From Planctomycetaceae bacterium (lineage in GTDB: Bacteria; Planctomycetota; Planctomycetia; Planctomycetales; Planctomycetaceae), in the NCBI GenBank assembly GCA_021732995.1, contig JAKFWA010000086.1, positions 62,001 to 126,000 on the forward strand: a DNA stretch of 64,000 nt. The letters run 5' to 3'. A model generated the notes under the pieces. It saw nothing but the letters and a program-made list of their open reading frames with translations, made no database searches and was not told the DNA's origin. Every line of letters begins with the position of its first letter. Within the stretch, counting starts at the first letter, position 1. Made by a program: the position numbers and the translations under genes. Of the stretch, positions 9,053-16,859 are shown in pieces.

Positions 9053-10444
9053 TTACTCTTTCTTCATTTCACCTTCGGTACTGTCCGACTTGTCCTTGAC
9101 CATCTCGCCCTCAGATGAGTCTTCCATCATCTCGGGTTCGGTGTCTTTCGACGCCTTGGCGGGCTTTTCACTCTCGGAATCGTCTCCCTTGGGTGACCGA
9201 ACTTTGACGTGGTAGTCGCCGGGGAACTCGGACGCCGAGCCGTCAGGCTTCTTGCCAACGAGCTTGAACTCTTTGGTGCCTTGCGGCAGCAGGAAGTAAA
9301 TATTCGCTTCGTCTTCAAAGACGCAGGGGTAGGGCATGACGCCTCGGTCAAGCGGCACGAGTGCGGAGATGTTGTAGCCGAAACCCTTCATGCAGGCGTT
9401 TAAGCCCACTTGACGCGGATCATTGGCATCCAGTGGCAGAGCACCTTCACGGTTGCGAATGGCAACATCACACTTCTCGAAGAACTTCTTGAGGGCGGCT
9501 TGGAACTCCTTCTTGCGTTCGGCATCCAGAGACTCATTGTGCTTGTCGCGGTAGGCTCGCATGTCCCTATCGAGCGGAAAGCGGAAGAACTGAGTCGTAT
9601 CGCCTTCACGCAACGAGACTTCCATACCCGCTCGCGATGACCCGAGTTCCAGCTTCATCGACTCCATCGTGATTTTAACAGGGTTCTTCGCCAGAGTTTT
9701 CAACACGTTGTCGATGGCGTCTTGCTCAAGATCGATTTGGTCCTGCTCGATCGTATTGGCTTGCAGCGTCGCGCCGCGTTCGACCGCATAGGCCAGTCGC
9801 TCGCCGCTGAACTTCTTGTCGCGCGTCATCGCCAGATAGAGCACGCCGCTGATCAAGCCGATCCCGCACAGCAACCCGAAGATGAGACCCAGGTTGGAGC
9901 CGCTTTTGGCGGGTCGGCGCGGCACCGTGCTGACGAATGCGGGAGTGTCGTCGTTGTCTGCAGCGAACTGCTGCATGAACTCGGGGATGTCTTCATCAAC
10001 CTCGGCTGTGGGCACTGCGTCGACGAGAGGCTCCTCTCGCACTGGTTTGGGGGCCGCTTTCGGAGCCGGGGCAGGAGTCGGAGTGCCACCGACATCAATC
10101 TTCAACACTGAGCTGAAGTCTGGCTCGGCATGTTTCCCTTTGGACGCGGGCTTGGATTCTGCAACGGGCGTCAGACCGAGATCAAACTCCTCAGCCGGCT
10201 TCTTCGATTTGGAAGCGGCGCGAGGTTCTTCAATCGAAATGATCTTTTCGGGTGCTGGCTTAGGCTTGGATGGCGCCTTGGACTTGGGTGGTGGAGTGAC
10301 CGGAGCAGGCGCCGGTGATTCGTCCTCCAGCATCGGCACAATGAGCTTGGTCTTGCACGCCGGGCATGACCCCTTCTTACCTGCAGCATTGTCAGGCACA
10401 CGCACTGTTGCGGAACAACTCGGACACTGAAACTCGATAGCCAT
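9053..10444 (-). CDS. zinc-ribbon single-pass membrane protein
   Basis: The first 40 residues form a four-cysteine zinc ribbon (FQCPSCSATVRVP, then GSCPACKTKLIVP), a module found at the N-terminus of many planctomycete regulatory and membrane proteins. A long Pro/Ala/Lys linker follows (about 45-180), then one transmembrane helix (LGLIFGLLCGIGLISGVLYLAM, near 190-215). The remaining 240 residues would be extracytoplasmic, and the C-terminus is rich in acidic and Lys residues (EPEMMEDSSEGEM). No enzymatic motif is visible. The layout suggests a membrane anchor or sensor. It is first in an operon with the downstream exported hydrolase. Confidence 0.8.
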   Translation of the reverse strand: MAIEFQCPSCSATVRVPDNAAGKKGSCPACKTKLIVPMLEDESPAPAPVTPPPKSKAPSKPKPAPEKIISIEEPRAASKSKKPAEEFDLGLTPVAESKPASKGKHAEPDFSSVLKIDVGGTPTPAPAPKAAPKPVREEPLVDAVPTAEVDEDIPEFMQQFAADNDDTPAFVSTVPRRPAKSGSNLGLIFGLLCGIGLISGVLYLAMTRDKKFSGERLAYAVERGATLQANTIEQDQIDLEQDAIDNVLKTLAKNPVKITMESMKLELGSSRAGMEVSLREGDTTQFFRFPLDRDMRAYRDKHNESLDAERKKEFQAALKKFFEKCDVAIRNREGALPLDANDPRQVGLNACMKGFGYNISALVPLDRGVMPYPCVFEDEANIYFLLPQGTKEFKLVGKKPDGSASEFPGDYHVKVRSPKGDDSESEKPAKASKDTEPEMMEDSSEGEMVKDKSDSTEGEMKKE

Positions 10445-10818
10445 TGCGGTTTGTAATCTGGAGGATGGATGTGCGACAAAACGTCGCAGGCGATGCCAGC
10501 ACCGGTGCTAGTGAATAGCGCAACATGCAGGTCGTTGCAATCTTGAGCATGAAGCTACGTGGAAATTCGCATTCTCGCTCGGCCGGACTCTAGCAAAGCG
10601 GCAGGCACTCTCTGAGTGCCGTCCGCCAGCTCTTGCGGCTGCGTCAATTTGCGTCTTGATCCCCGGCCACACACCACGGCTACGGCACATGGGATGTGGC
10701 TGCTGCTTAAAGAAGAGGATCTCTCGATTGACCGGGAGCCGCAAACGCCGAAACTGAGGCGAAATGCAGGACGGACAACCCGGTCGTCGCATTCTGGCGG
10801 CGGCATCTTTGAGCAATC
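10445..10818. other. divergent intergenic region
   Basis: About 370 bp between the zinc-ribbon gene (-) and the acyl-CoA dehydrogenase-like gene (+). It contains a small hairpin (GGCACTC-TCT-GAGTGCC, 10604-10620). No convincing gene is visible, and the ORFs crossing it look non-coding. Confidence 0.5.
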
Positions 10819-11883
10819 ATGAACTTTGAGCGTTTTGACGACTTGTTCCGTAGTCTTTTCAGGGATGTCGTCGCCGAGGATGACTGGCCGCAGGCCCGGC
10901 TTGATGTCCTGGGGCGTGAGGGAGTTCTGGGCTGGACTGTTCCCACGGAGTATGGCGGGACCGAGGTCGGCGACCTTTGGCTGATTGAGGGCTACGAGAG
11001 TGTGACGGCAGCCTGTCTCACCACGAGTTTCATTCTGACTCAACGCAACGCGGCAATTCAGCGGATTGCGAACAGCACGAATTCGGCCTTGAAGCAGCGC
11101 TGGCTGCCGGAGTTTTGCTCCAATCGGGTATTTACAACGGTGGGCATTTCGCATCTGACGACGTCGCGGCGGCATTGGCAGCAGCCGACCGTGACGGCTC
11201 AGCCGACCACCGGCGGCTTCGTCGTGAATGGTGAAGTGCCTTGGGTGACGGGGGCAGAGTTTGCAGAGTTCATCGTCATCGGAGCGATCTTGCCAGATGG
11301 GCGGGAAGTGTTGCTTGCAGTGTCAACGTCGTTGGTCGGTGTCAAGATTCAGCCGCCGGCGCGATTGCTGGCCCTTAACGGCTCACGCACAGCGACGTTG
11401 GATCTGCGAAACGTGTTTGTGGCGAGTGATCAACTGATTGCCGGGCCCTCCGAACAGGTGCTCAAGCAGGTGGGTGTTGGGGGAAGCGGCTCGTTCACGA
11501 CATCGGCGATAGCCGTCGGGCACGCTCGGCGGACAATTGAGTTTTTTCGAGCTGAGGCGGAGCGGCGCGTTGAATTACGACCGATCGCGGAAGGGTTTGC
11601 CGAGGAACTTGAAGCTGCGAGGTGCGCACTGCGGTGTTCAGTTGATCCTACATCCCCCGCCGAATCGCGGCTGGCGGTTGAGGAGATGCGGGAGCGAGCG
11701 AACTCGCTGGCGGTCCGGTCGGCCCAGGCGCTGCTGGCTGTCAGCAAAGGGGCCGGGTTTGTTTCCGGTCATCCCGCCGAAAGGCAGTTGCGTGAAGCGA
11801 TGTTCTTCCTCGTCTGGTCCTGCCCGCAGGCGGTGTTGATGGCCAATTTGCAGGGTTTCCAGAAGCAGCTTTCGTCGGCGTGA
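10819..11883 (+). CDS. acyl-CoA dehydrogenase-like flavoprotein, catalytic glutamate not evident
   Basis: 354 residues with the acyl-CoA dehydrogenase layout: helical N-terminal domain (GREGVLGWTVPTEYGGTEVGD), middle beta domain (TTGGFVVNGEVPWVTGAEFAEFIVIGA, then LDLRNVFVASDQLIAGP) and helical C-terminal domain (GHARRTIEFFRAEAERR). The usual C-terminal catalytic-base region of the YEGTNEIQ type is not apparent; the protein ends REAMFFLVWSCPQAVLMANLQGFQ. Together with a somewhat short length, this suggests a divergent member, either a desaturase-like or sulfur/nitrogen-substrate flavoprotein or an inactive homologue. No Shine-Dalgarno is obvious. It stands alone before the ExbB operon. Confidence 0.8.
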   Translation: MNFERFDDLFRSLFRDVVAEDDWPQARLDVLGREGVLGWTVPTEYGGTEVGDLWLIEGYESVTAACLTTSFILTQRNAAIQRIANSTNSALKQRWLPEFCSNRVFTTVGISHLTTSRRHWQQPTVTAQPTTGGFVVNGEVPWVTGAEFAEFIVIGAILPDGREVLLAVSTSLVGVKIQPPARLLALNGSRTATLDLRNVFVASDQLIAGPSEQVLKQVGVGGSGSFTTSAIAVGHARRTIEFFRAEAERRVELRPIAEGFAEELEAARCALRCSVDPTSPAESRLAVEEMRERANSLAVRSAQALLAVSKGAGFVSGHPAERQLREAMFFLVWSCPQAVLMANLQGFQKQLSSA

Positions 11884-12023
11884 CATTCGGAATTTCATGG
11901 ATTCCATTGACCGAGTTGCTGGCAGCGGCAGTGGAACTTGGGCAGATTCGCTTGTAGATTTCATTGCCGCTCACCGTTCAGTCGGTGAATCCAGTGTCCT
12001 CGGAACTTCCCCGGAGTGTGTCG

Positions 12024-12830
12024 ATGTTGCGCAATGGCTGGAGTTTGTCGTCGTCCTGCTTGGTCTGGCTGGTGCTGATGCTCGGGCTGGCGTTCGCCTG
12101 GTCCGGAGCGACACCGGTGTTTGCTCAGGAGGGGGAAGGCGAGCCCGCGGCTGCGGATAACGCTGCTGCGGCACCGGCGGGAGAGGAGCAGCCGCAAGAG
12201 CAGAACGCTCTGATGTGGTTGATCGAGACTTCCGGCTTCATCGGACTGGTGATCCTGATTATCTCGTTTGTGTTCGTGCAGCGCGTGGTGCTGCTGTTCA
12301 TGGACCTGCGGCCTGAGGTGGTTGCTCCGGCGGATCTGCTGCAGCAGGCTGATCAATTGCTGCAGAAGCGCGACTACAACGCCATCTATAAGCTGGCGCA
12401 GTCCAGTGACTGCCAGCTCGGCGAACTGCTGGCGGTGGGTATGGTCTCGATGTCGTCCGGCTTGGAAGAAGCCCGCGAGGCGATGTCTCGCACTGGCGAC
12501 GCAGTCGTCGTGCACATGGAGAAGCGGATCACGCTGCTGGCTGTGATTGGTTCGCTGGGCCCGATGATCGGACTGCTGGGCACGCTGAAAGGCATGATCG
12601 CCAGCTTCAGCGTCATTGCGACGTCTGGAGCACAGATGAAGGCCAGTGAAGTTGCGGCCGGTATTTCGGAAGCTCTGGTGCTGACGTTTGAAGGTGTGGC
12701 GCTGTCGTTGCCCGCCATCTATTTCTACAGCATGTTCAAAGATCGTATTGCGGTGCTGACCGTCGACGTGCAAAACATAGCGGATGAATTCATTCGCAAA
12801 GTGCACGCCACCGTGAAGAAGGGCGCTTAG
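12024..12830 (+). CDS. exbB: MotA/TolQ/ExbB-type proton channel protein with signal peptide
   Basis: About 268 residues. An N-terminal signal-like segment (LVWLVLMLGLAFAWSGATPVFAQ) and an acidic/Ala linker precede the first channel helix (TSGFIGLVILIISFVFVQRVVLLF). The C-terminal half has the family core: EKRITLLAVIGSLGPMIGLLGTLKGMI and VAAGISEALVLTFEGVALSLPAIYFY. The family forms pentameric inner-membrane channels that use proton-motive force with ExbD/TolR dimers. I start at 12024 (preceded by GGAG) rather than the in-frame ATG at 11964, which would add 20 residues ahead of the signal peptide. It is followed by two ExbD genes, so this is the channel subunit of that operon. Confidence 0.92.
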   Translation: MLRNGWSLSSSCLVWLVLMLGLAFAWSGATPVFAQEGEGEPAAADNAAAAPAGEEQPQEQNALMWLIETSGFIGLVILIISFVFVQRVVLLFMDLRPEVVAPADLLQQADQLLQKRDYNAIYKLAQSSDCQLGELLAVGMVSMSSGLEEAREAMSRTGDAVVVHMEKRITLLAVIGSLGPMIGLLGTLKGMIASFSVIATSGAQMKASEVAAGISEALVLTFEGVALSLPAIYFYSMFKDRIAVLTVDVQNIADEFIRKVHATVKKGA

Positions 12831-12890
12831 CACTGTTCTGCTGACCGCGAAGATCGATCACTTCTTCCTGATTCTCGTTGGGGACTGCGT

Positions 12891-13346
12891 ATGTCCGGCC
12901 AATCGTCCGAAGGGGCGGAACCGAATCTGACTCCGATTCTCGACATGGTCTTCCAGTTGATCACGTTCTTCATGCTCGTGATCAATTTCAAAGGCCAGTC
13001 GCTCGACCAGTCGCTGCAACTGCCAGTGCTGGGTTCGGCACGTCCGTTAGAGTGGAAGGGCGACAAAGAGCCCCTTGTGCTGAACGTCGACTCAGAAGGT
13101 CAGGTGAAGGTCTACGGGAAAGTGGTCTCGATCGAGGCTTACATCATCTCTGAGGCCAAACTCCTGAAGGACCGCTTGCGGCTGACCGGGGAACTGAAAG
13201 ATGAAGGCGAACTGCCAGTGCCCGTCATTCTGCGCGGCGACCGTGGCGTCCGGTTTCATCTGCTGAATCACATCATCAAGGTGTGCCAGGAACAGGGCTA
13301 TCGCCAGTTTGAACTCAGTGCCATGACTCGTGCGGAGGGCAAATAG
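12891..13346 (+). CDS. exbD: ExbD/TolR family protein (first copy)
   Basis: 151 residues: short cytosolic N-terminus, one transmembrane helix and a periplasmic ExbD/TolR domain. The helix contains the conserved proton-carrying aspartate in the motif NLTPILDMVFQLITFFML. The C-terminal domain (VPVILRGDRGVRFHLLNHIIKVCQEQGY) matches the family's final alpha/beta unit. Encoded between exbB and a second exbD, it should pair with the ExbB pentamer. Its stop is directly followed by the next gene's start. Confidence 0.92.
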   Translation: MSGQSSEGAEPNLTPILDMVFQLITFFMLVINFKGQSLDQSLQLPVLGSARPLEWKGDKEPLVLNVDSEGQVKVYGKVVSIEAYIISEAKLLKDRLRLTGELKDEGELPVPVILRGDRGVRFHLLNHIIKVCQEQGYRQFELSAMTRAEGK

Positions 13347-13347
13347 C

Positions 13348-13884
13348 ATGGCCTCATACCGTCACCGTCGTCATCACCGAAAAAAGAGCAAGGGCGGGGT
13401 TGAGCTGAACCTGGCCGCGATGTTGGACATGGCTTTTCAGCTCCTGACATTCTTCATCCTGACGTTCAGGCCGGCGCCCATCGAAGGGCAGTTGTCTTTG
13501 AACATGCCGCCAGCGACGCAGATCACGCCGAATGCAGATCCTGCACAGGTTCAACCTGGACAAGGGAATGCGTCTCCTCCGGGGATTGAAACTTTGCACA
13601 TGTTTGTCGTCGCCAGCGAGAAAGGCGATGCGTCGGAAGTGAAGATCGAGAAAAACGTCGTCGCGAAGGGGCTGGGCGAGAAGTCTCTGGCTCAGATCGG
13701 TGGCCGACTAAAAGCCATTTTCGATGGCGGTGCTTCGTTCGACCGCGTGCAGATCGCTGTTGACCGCAACCTGCGTTATGACGAGTTGATGCGATTGATC
13801 GACACCTGCACGCAGCAGAAAATTGGTGGCAAACCGTTGCAGAAGATCAGCTTCGTCGAGCTTGGGGCTCAGGGCGGATCGTAG
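13348..13884 (+). CDS. ExbD/TolR family protein (second copy)
   Basis: 178 residues with a basic N-terminus (SYRHRRHHRKKSK), a single membrane helix carrying the conserved aspartate (AAMLDMAFQLLTFFIL) and a periplasmic domain ending in FVELG. A Pro/Gln/Asn linker follows the helix. The start at 13348 is preferred: GGAGGG in the end of the previous gene is well placed, while the upstream ATG at 13330 would overlap that gene. The two ExbD copies differ clearly and could form a heterodimer in one channel. Confidence 0.9.
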   Translation: MASYRHRRHHRKKSKGGVELNLAAMLDMAFQLLTFFILTFRPAPIEGQLSLNMPPATQITPNADPAQVQPGQGNASPPGIETLHMFVVASEKGDASEVKIEKNVVAKGLGEKSLAQIGGRLKAIFDGGASFDRVQIAVDRNLRYDELMRLIDTCTQQKIGGKPLQKISFVELGAQGGS

Positions 13885-13946
13885 AATCAAAGCGTTTTTA
13901 GGACTTCCTTCCGCTCAGATTTTCTCTGTGAGCAGAAAGTTCCATC

Positions 13947-14951
13947 ATGAGCCGACGGCGCGTCAGCACTTATGGCAGCACGTTCTCCGGTGCGCGAGTC
14001 ATGTCGCTGTTGATGACTCTGGCAGTGCTCGGCGCGCTCTATAACCAGGTTCGCGACCCAAACATGTGGCGCTGGTTGGCGCCAGGTAGGGAAGCGCGGG
14101 CGGACGTCGGTGCTCCGGCCGCTCCCGCAGAATCTAAGAAGCCTGCCACCGAATTCCTGCGTGAAACAATCGTTGAAGGTCCGAACGATCAGGATGACGG
14201 CCAGATGGTCGACTTCAAGGCGATGTGTCGCGTCATTGAAGACAAGAAACCGCTGAAGAACTACGAGATGCCCGCCTACTGGAAGCTGGCGAAGTGGAGC
14301 CGCACGCAGCCGTTCGATCAGTTGGAAGCCCGAGCGCGGAAAGACGTCGTCTTCACTCAGATGTGGCAGGATCCCGATACATATCGGGGGAAGCTGATTC
14401 GGATGAAAGTCCACGTGCGTCGGGCGTTGGTCCATCCCGCGCCCGAGAACGAAGCGGGTTTCAAGGATATCTATGAACTGGCTGGCTTTACGGATGAGTC
14501 GCTGTCGTTTCCCTACTTCATGATTCTGACCGAGAAGCCGGACGGTCTGGATTTAGGCGCTGAGATCGAGGCCGATGGTGTCTTCGTAGGTTACTTCCTG
14601 AAGGTCATGGGCTATGAGACTTTCAAGGACAAGCGGGCTTCCCCTGTTTTGATCGGCAAGCTGAAGCTGCTGGAGGGGGCACGCAAGAAAAAAGCGGCGG
14701 CTCCGATGGGCGGCTGGATGTATGGGGCGTTGGCTGCCGGTGCGGCGGTGGTGGTGGCGGGATTCTTCCTGCAAACCGCTTTCATTCAGAAGTCCCGGAA
14801 GTCGAACCGTTTACGCGTTTCGGGAGAAGTAGTACCCGAGGAACTACCGACCGACTTCTACGCTTCGGCGAGTCCAGTTGATGTGTCTGCTCAGGTGGCG
14901 TCGTCCGCTGAACCGCTTTCAAGTGGTGGCGCCACGCAGCAGACGAGCTGA
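13947..14951 (+). CDS. membrane protein of unknown function in the ExbB/ExbD operon
   Basis: 334 residues. An N-terminal membrane helix (ARVMSLLMTLAVLGALYNQV) is followed by a soluble domain with WQDPDTYRGKLIRMKVHVRRAL and DLGAEIEADGVFVGYFLKVMGYETF, which looks like a beta-barrel or OB-like fold. A second helix lies near 250-275 (MYGALAAGAAVVVAGFFLQTAFI), then a Ser/Ala-rich tail. No enzyme motif was seen. It follows the second exbD by 62 bp on the same strand, so it is probably co-transcribed and could take the place of TonB/TolA as effector. That role is inference from position only. Confidence 0.75.
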   Translation: MSRRRVSTYGSTFSGARVMSLLMTLAVLGALYNQVRDPNMWRWLAPGREARADVGAPAAPAESKKPATEFLRETIVEGPNDQDDGQMVDFKAMCRVIEDKKPLKNYEMPAYWKLAKWSRTQPFDQLEARARKDVVFTQMWQDPDTYRGKLIRMKVHVRRALVHPAPENEAGFKDIYELAGFTDESLSFPYFMILTEKPDGLDLGAEIEADGVFVGYFLKVMGYETFKDKRASPVLIGKLKLLEGARKKKAAAPMGGWMYGALAAGAAVVVAGFFLQTAFIQKSRKSNRLRVSGEVVPEELPTDFYASASPVDVSAQVASSAEPLSSGGATQQTS

Positions 14952-14974
14952 TCGGGCGGTGCCTCGTTGAGCGG

Positions 14975-15700
14975 CTAACCCACGCGCTGCCAGATGCCGA
15001 GGATTGATTTCCCCAACTGGTATCCGGTCAGGGGGTCCGTGAAGCGAGAACATCGCACCAGCACGGTGTCCCAGAAAGCGATCTGCCGAGCGGTCGGCGT
15101 TGATTGACGCAACAGCATGCGATTGGCCAGTGAAGCGAGGACGCCGACCGAATCGAGATATCGCAGCCGCACGCAGCGTAAGCGGTCGTCGATGAGTCTC
15201 CGATAGGTGCGTCGCGAATGCCGCCGGAAGTGGCCAATCTGTCGATCAAACTCAGAATAAAGAAACTGATGGGCAGGGCAGAGGACCACGAGATAGCCGC
15301 CGGGTGCAAGTAATCCCGCGGCGCGACGAAACTCCGTCAGGTCGTCGTCAATGTGTTCCAGGACGTCAATGTACAGAATGGTGTCGAAGGACTCCGAGAT
15401 CGACTCGCTTGTGCCAATCCGCACGTCGCAACAAGCCGGTAACGCTCCACGGTCACACAACAGCGCAGCCTGCTGTGCAAGAGCGGGGTCCGGTTCGAGC
15501 AGCGTCCACCGTTCGTGAGACTTGCGGCACAAGGCACGCGCCGTGGTGCCTAAGCCGGCTCCGACCTCGAGCACTTTCGGTCCCAGATAGGGAGCGATCT
15601 GGGAGTGGAGATACGACTTCCAGTTCTCAGCCCGGGAAAACAGCTCTAACTCGTTGCCGCAGTACGCGAATGGCTCAGACTCGCCAGATGCGGGTTTCAT
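14975..15700 (-). CDS. class I SAM-dependent methyltransferase
   Basis: 241 residues with the Rossmann-type methyltransferase motifs: motif I VLEVGAGLGTTAR, acidic loop LLEPDP, motif II/post-I DTILYIDVLEHIDDD, and motif III LLAPGGYLVVLCPAHQFLYSEFDRQIGHFRR. This last form is typical of small-molecule or glycan methyltransferases in surface-polysaccharide loci. The C-terminal half is predicted to pack as helices. The substrate is unknown. It ends 23 bp from the convergent ExbB operon and no Shine-Dalgarno is evident. Confidence 0.88.
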   Translation of the reverse strand: MKPASGESEPFAYCGNELELFSRAENWKSYLHSQIAPYLGPKVLEVGAGLGTTARALCRKSHERWTLLEPDPALAQQAALLCDRGALPACCDVRIGTSESISESFDTILYIDVLEHIDDDLTEFRRAAGLLAPGGYLVVLCPAHQFLYSEFDRQIGHFRRHSRRTYRRLIDDRLRCVRLRYLDSVGVLASLANRMLLRQSTPTARQIAFWDTVLVRCSRFTDPLTGYQLGKSILGIWQRVG

Positions 15701-16173
15701 AGGGGCTGCATGAAAACTGGTCAGGAAGGAAATGCCGGATGGTGCGTGGATGGTAGGGAGCGATCAGGACCGTCCACCATCGGAATTCGCGAGCTTCGCG
15801 CTTTCTGCCCCGGATTGCAGGTCCGACTGTCCGATGCACGGGTTTGACCGTTTCGAGTGCGAATTCGTGCGAAATGACAGCTCATTCCTTGTTGGCAGGA
15901 GCGTTTCATGGCTCGATGCCGCACGATTACCCTGCGTCTGAACGTGATGATCGATTGAGGTCGTCTTCTGAAGGCCGCGTCGGCTTCCGCCCGTGCCAGG
16001 CCGCAAACGCAGAAGTGGTCTATCCATCAATTGGCGCATCAAGTTGGATACCGCTCATGCGTAGGGCTCACGCTGCTGAATCAGAAATTGAACTCGACTC
16101 CGGTTCACCTTGAGGCTGGAGTTTCGAGAGTTGGTCGCCTGCGACTGAGAAGACGACTCAGAAGGGATGTGCA
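15701..16173. other. intergenic region without recognised feature
   Basis: About 470 bp between divergent methyltransferase and DedA genes. Short ORFs here have unlikely composition, and I see no RNA gene or strong hairpin. Confidence 0.45.
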
Positions 16174-16848
16174 ATGGAGTTTGTGTTGTGGTTTGTGGAC
16201 CAGATGCTGCACTTCGACAAGCAACTGGAGATCATCCAGAAGGACTACGGAGCCTGGACCTACGCGCTGCTGTTCGTGATCGTCTTCTGTGAGACGGGGT
16301 TGATCGTCACGCCGTTCCTGCCGGGTGATTCTCTGTTGTTCGCGGCTGGGGCATTGGCAGCCTCAGGGGTGTTTTCGCTGCCGACGTTGCTCATCCTGTT
16401 TGGTGTGGCCGCGATCCTGGGCGATTTCGTGAACTACACGATGGGCTATCGCTTCGGCGAACGCATCCTGGCGATGAAGAAAATTCCCTTCGTCAAGATG
16501 CAGCACATCGACCGCACGCGCGAGTTCTTTCAGCACTACGGCAACAAGACTATCGTGCTGGCTCGCTTCGTTCCCATCGTGCGCACGTTCGCACCGTTTG
16601 TCGCCGGTATTGGCCAGATGAGCTACCAAAAGTTCATGGCCTACAATCTGGTGGGCGGTATCGTGTGGGTGTTGTCGTGCACCTTCGCAGGCTATGTCTT
16701 TGGCAACATCCCGTGGGTGAAGGGCAACTTTTCGATTGTCGTGCTCGGCATTGTTTTTGTGTCCGTGCTGCCGATGGCGTTCGAGTTCCTGGCGGCCTAT
16801 CGACGCAAGAAGGCGTTCTCCGCGACTACCGAATCTTCGCAGAGCTGA
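16174..16848 (+). CDS. DedA/VTT-family membrane protein
   Basis: 224 residues with the SNARE-associated/VTT domain. It shows the re-entrant loop FCETGLIVTPFLPGDSLLFAAGAL, then GDFVNYTMGYRFGERIL and the second signature FGNKTIVLARFVPIVRTFAPF (read here as YGNKTIVLARF). Four to five hydrophobic segments are visible. The family contains lipid scramblases/flippases for phosphatidylethanolamine and undecaprenyl phosphate and supports envelope homeostasis under proton-motive-force stress. It is monocistronic and converges almost stop-to-stop on the GT39-like gene. Confidence 0.93.
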   Translation: MEFVLWFVDQMLHFDKQLEIIQKDYGAWTYALLFVIVFCETGLIVTPFLPGDSLLFAAGALAASGVFSLPTLLILFGVAAILGDFVNYTMGYRFGERILAMKKIPFVKMQHIDRTREFFQHYGNKTIVLARFVPIVRTFAPFVAGIGQMSYQKFMAYNLVGGIVWVLSCTFAGYVFGNIPWVKGNFSIVVLGIVFVSVLPMAFEFLAAYRRKKAFSATTESSQS

Positions 16849-16859
16849 GGCTGCTTGAG

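Noticed and set aside
11961-12833. 290-codon minus-strand ORF rich in His/Gln/Arg
   Set aside because: Mirror of the exbB coding frame; exbB is clearly the real gene.
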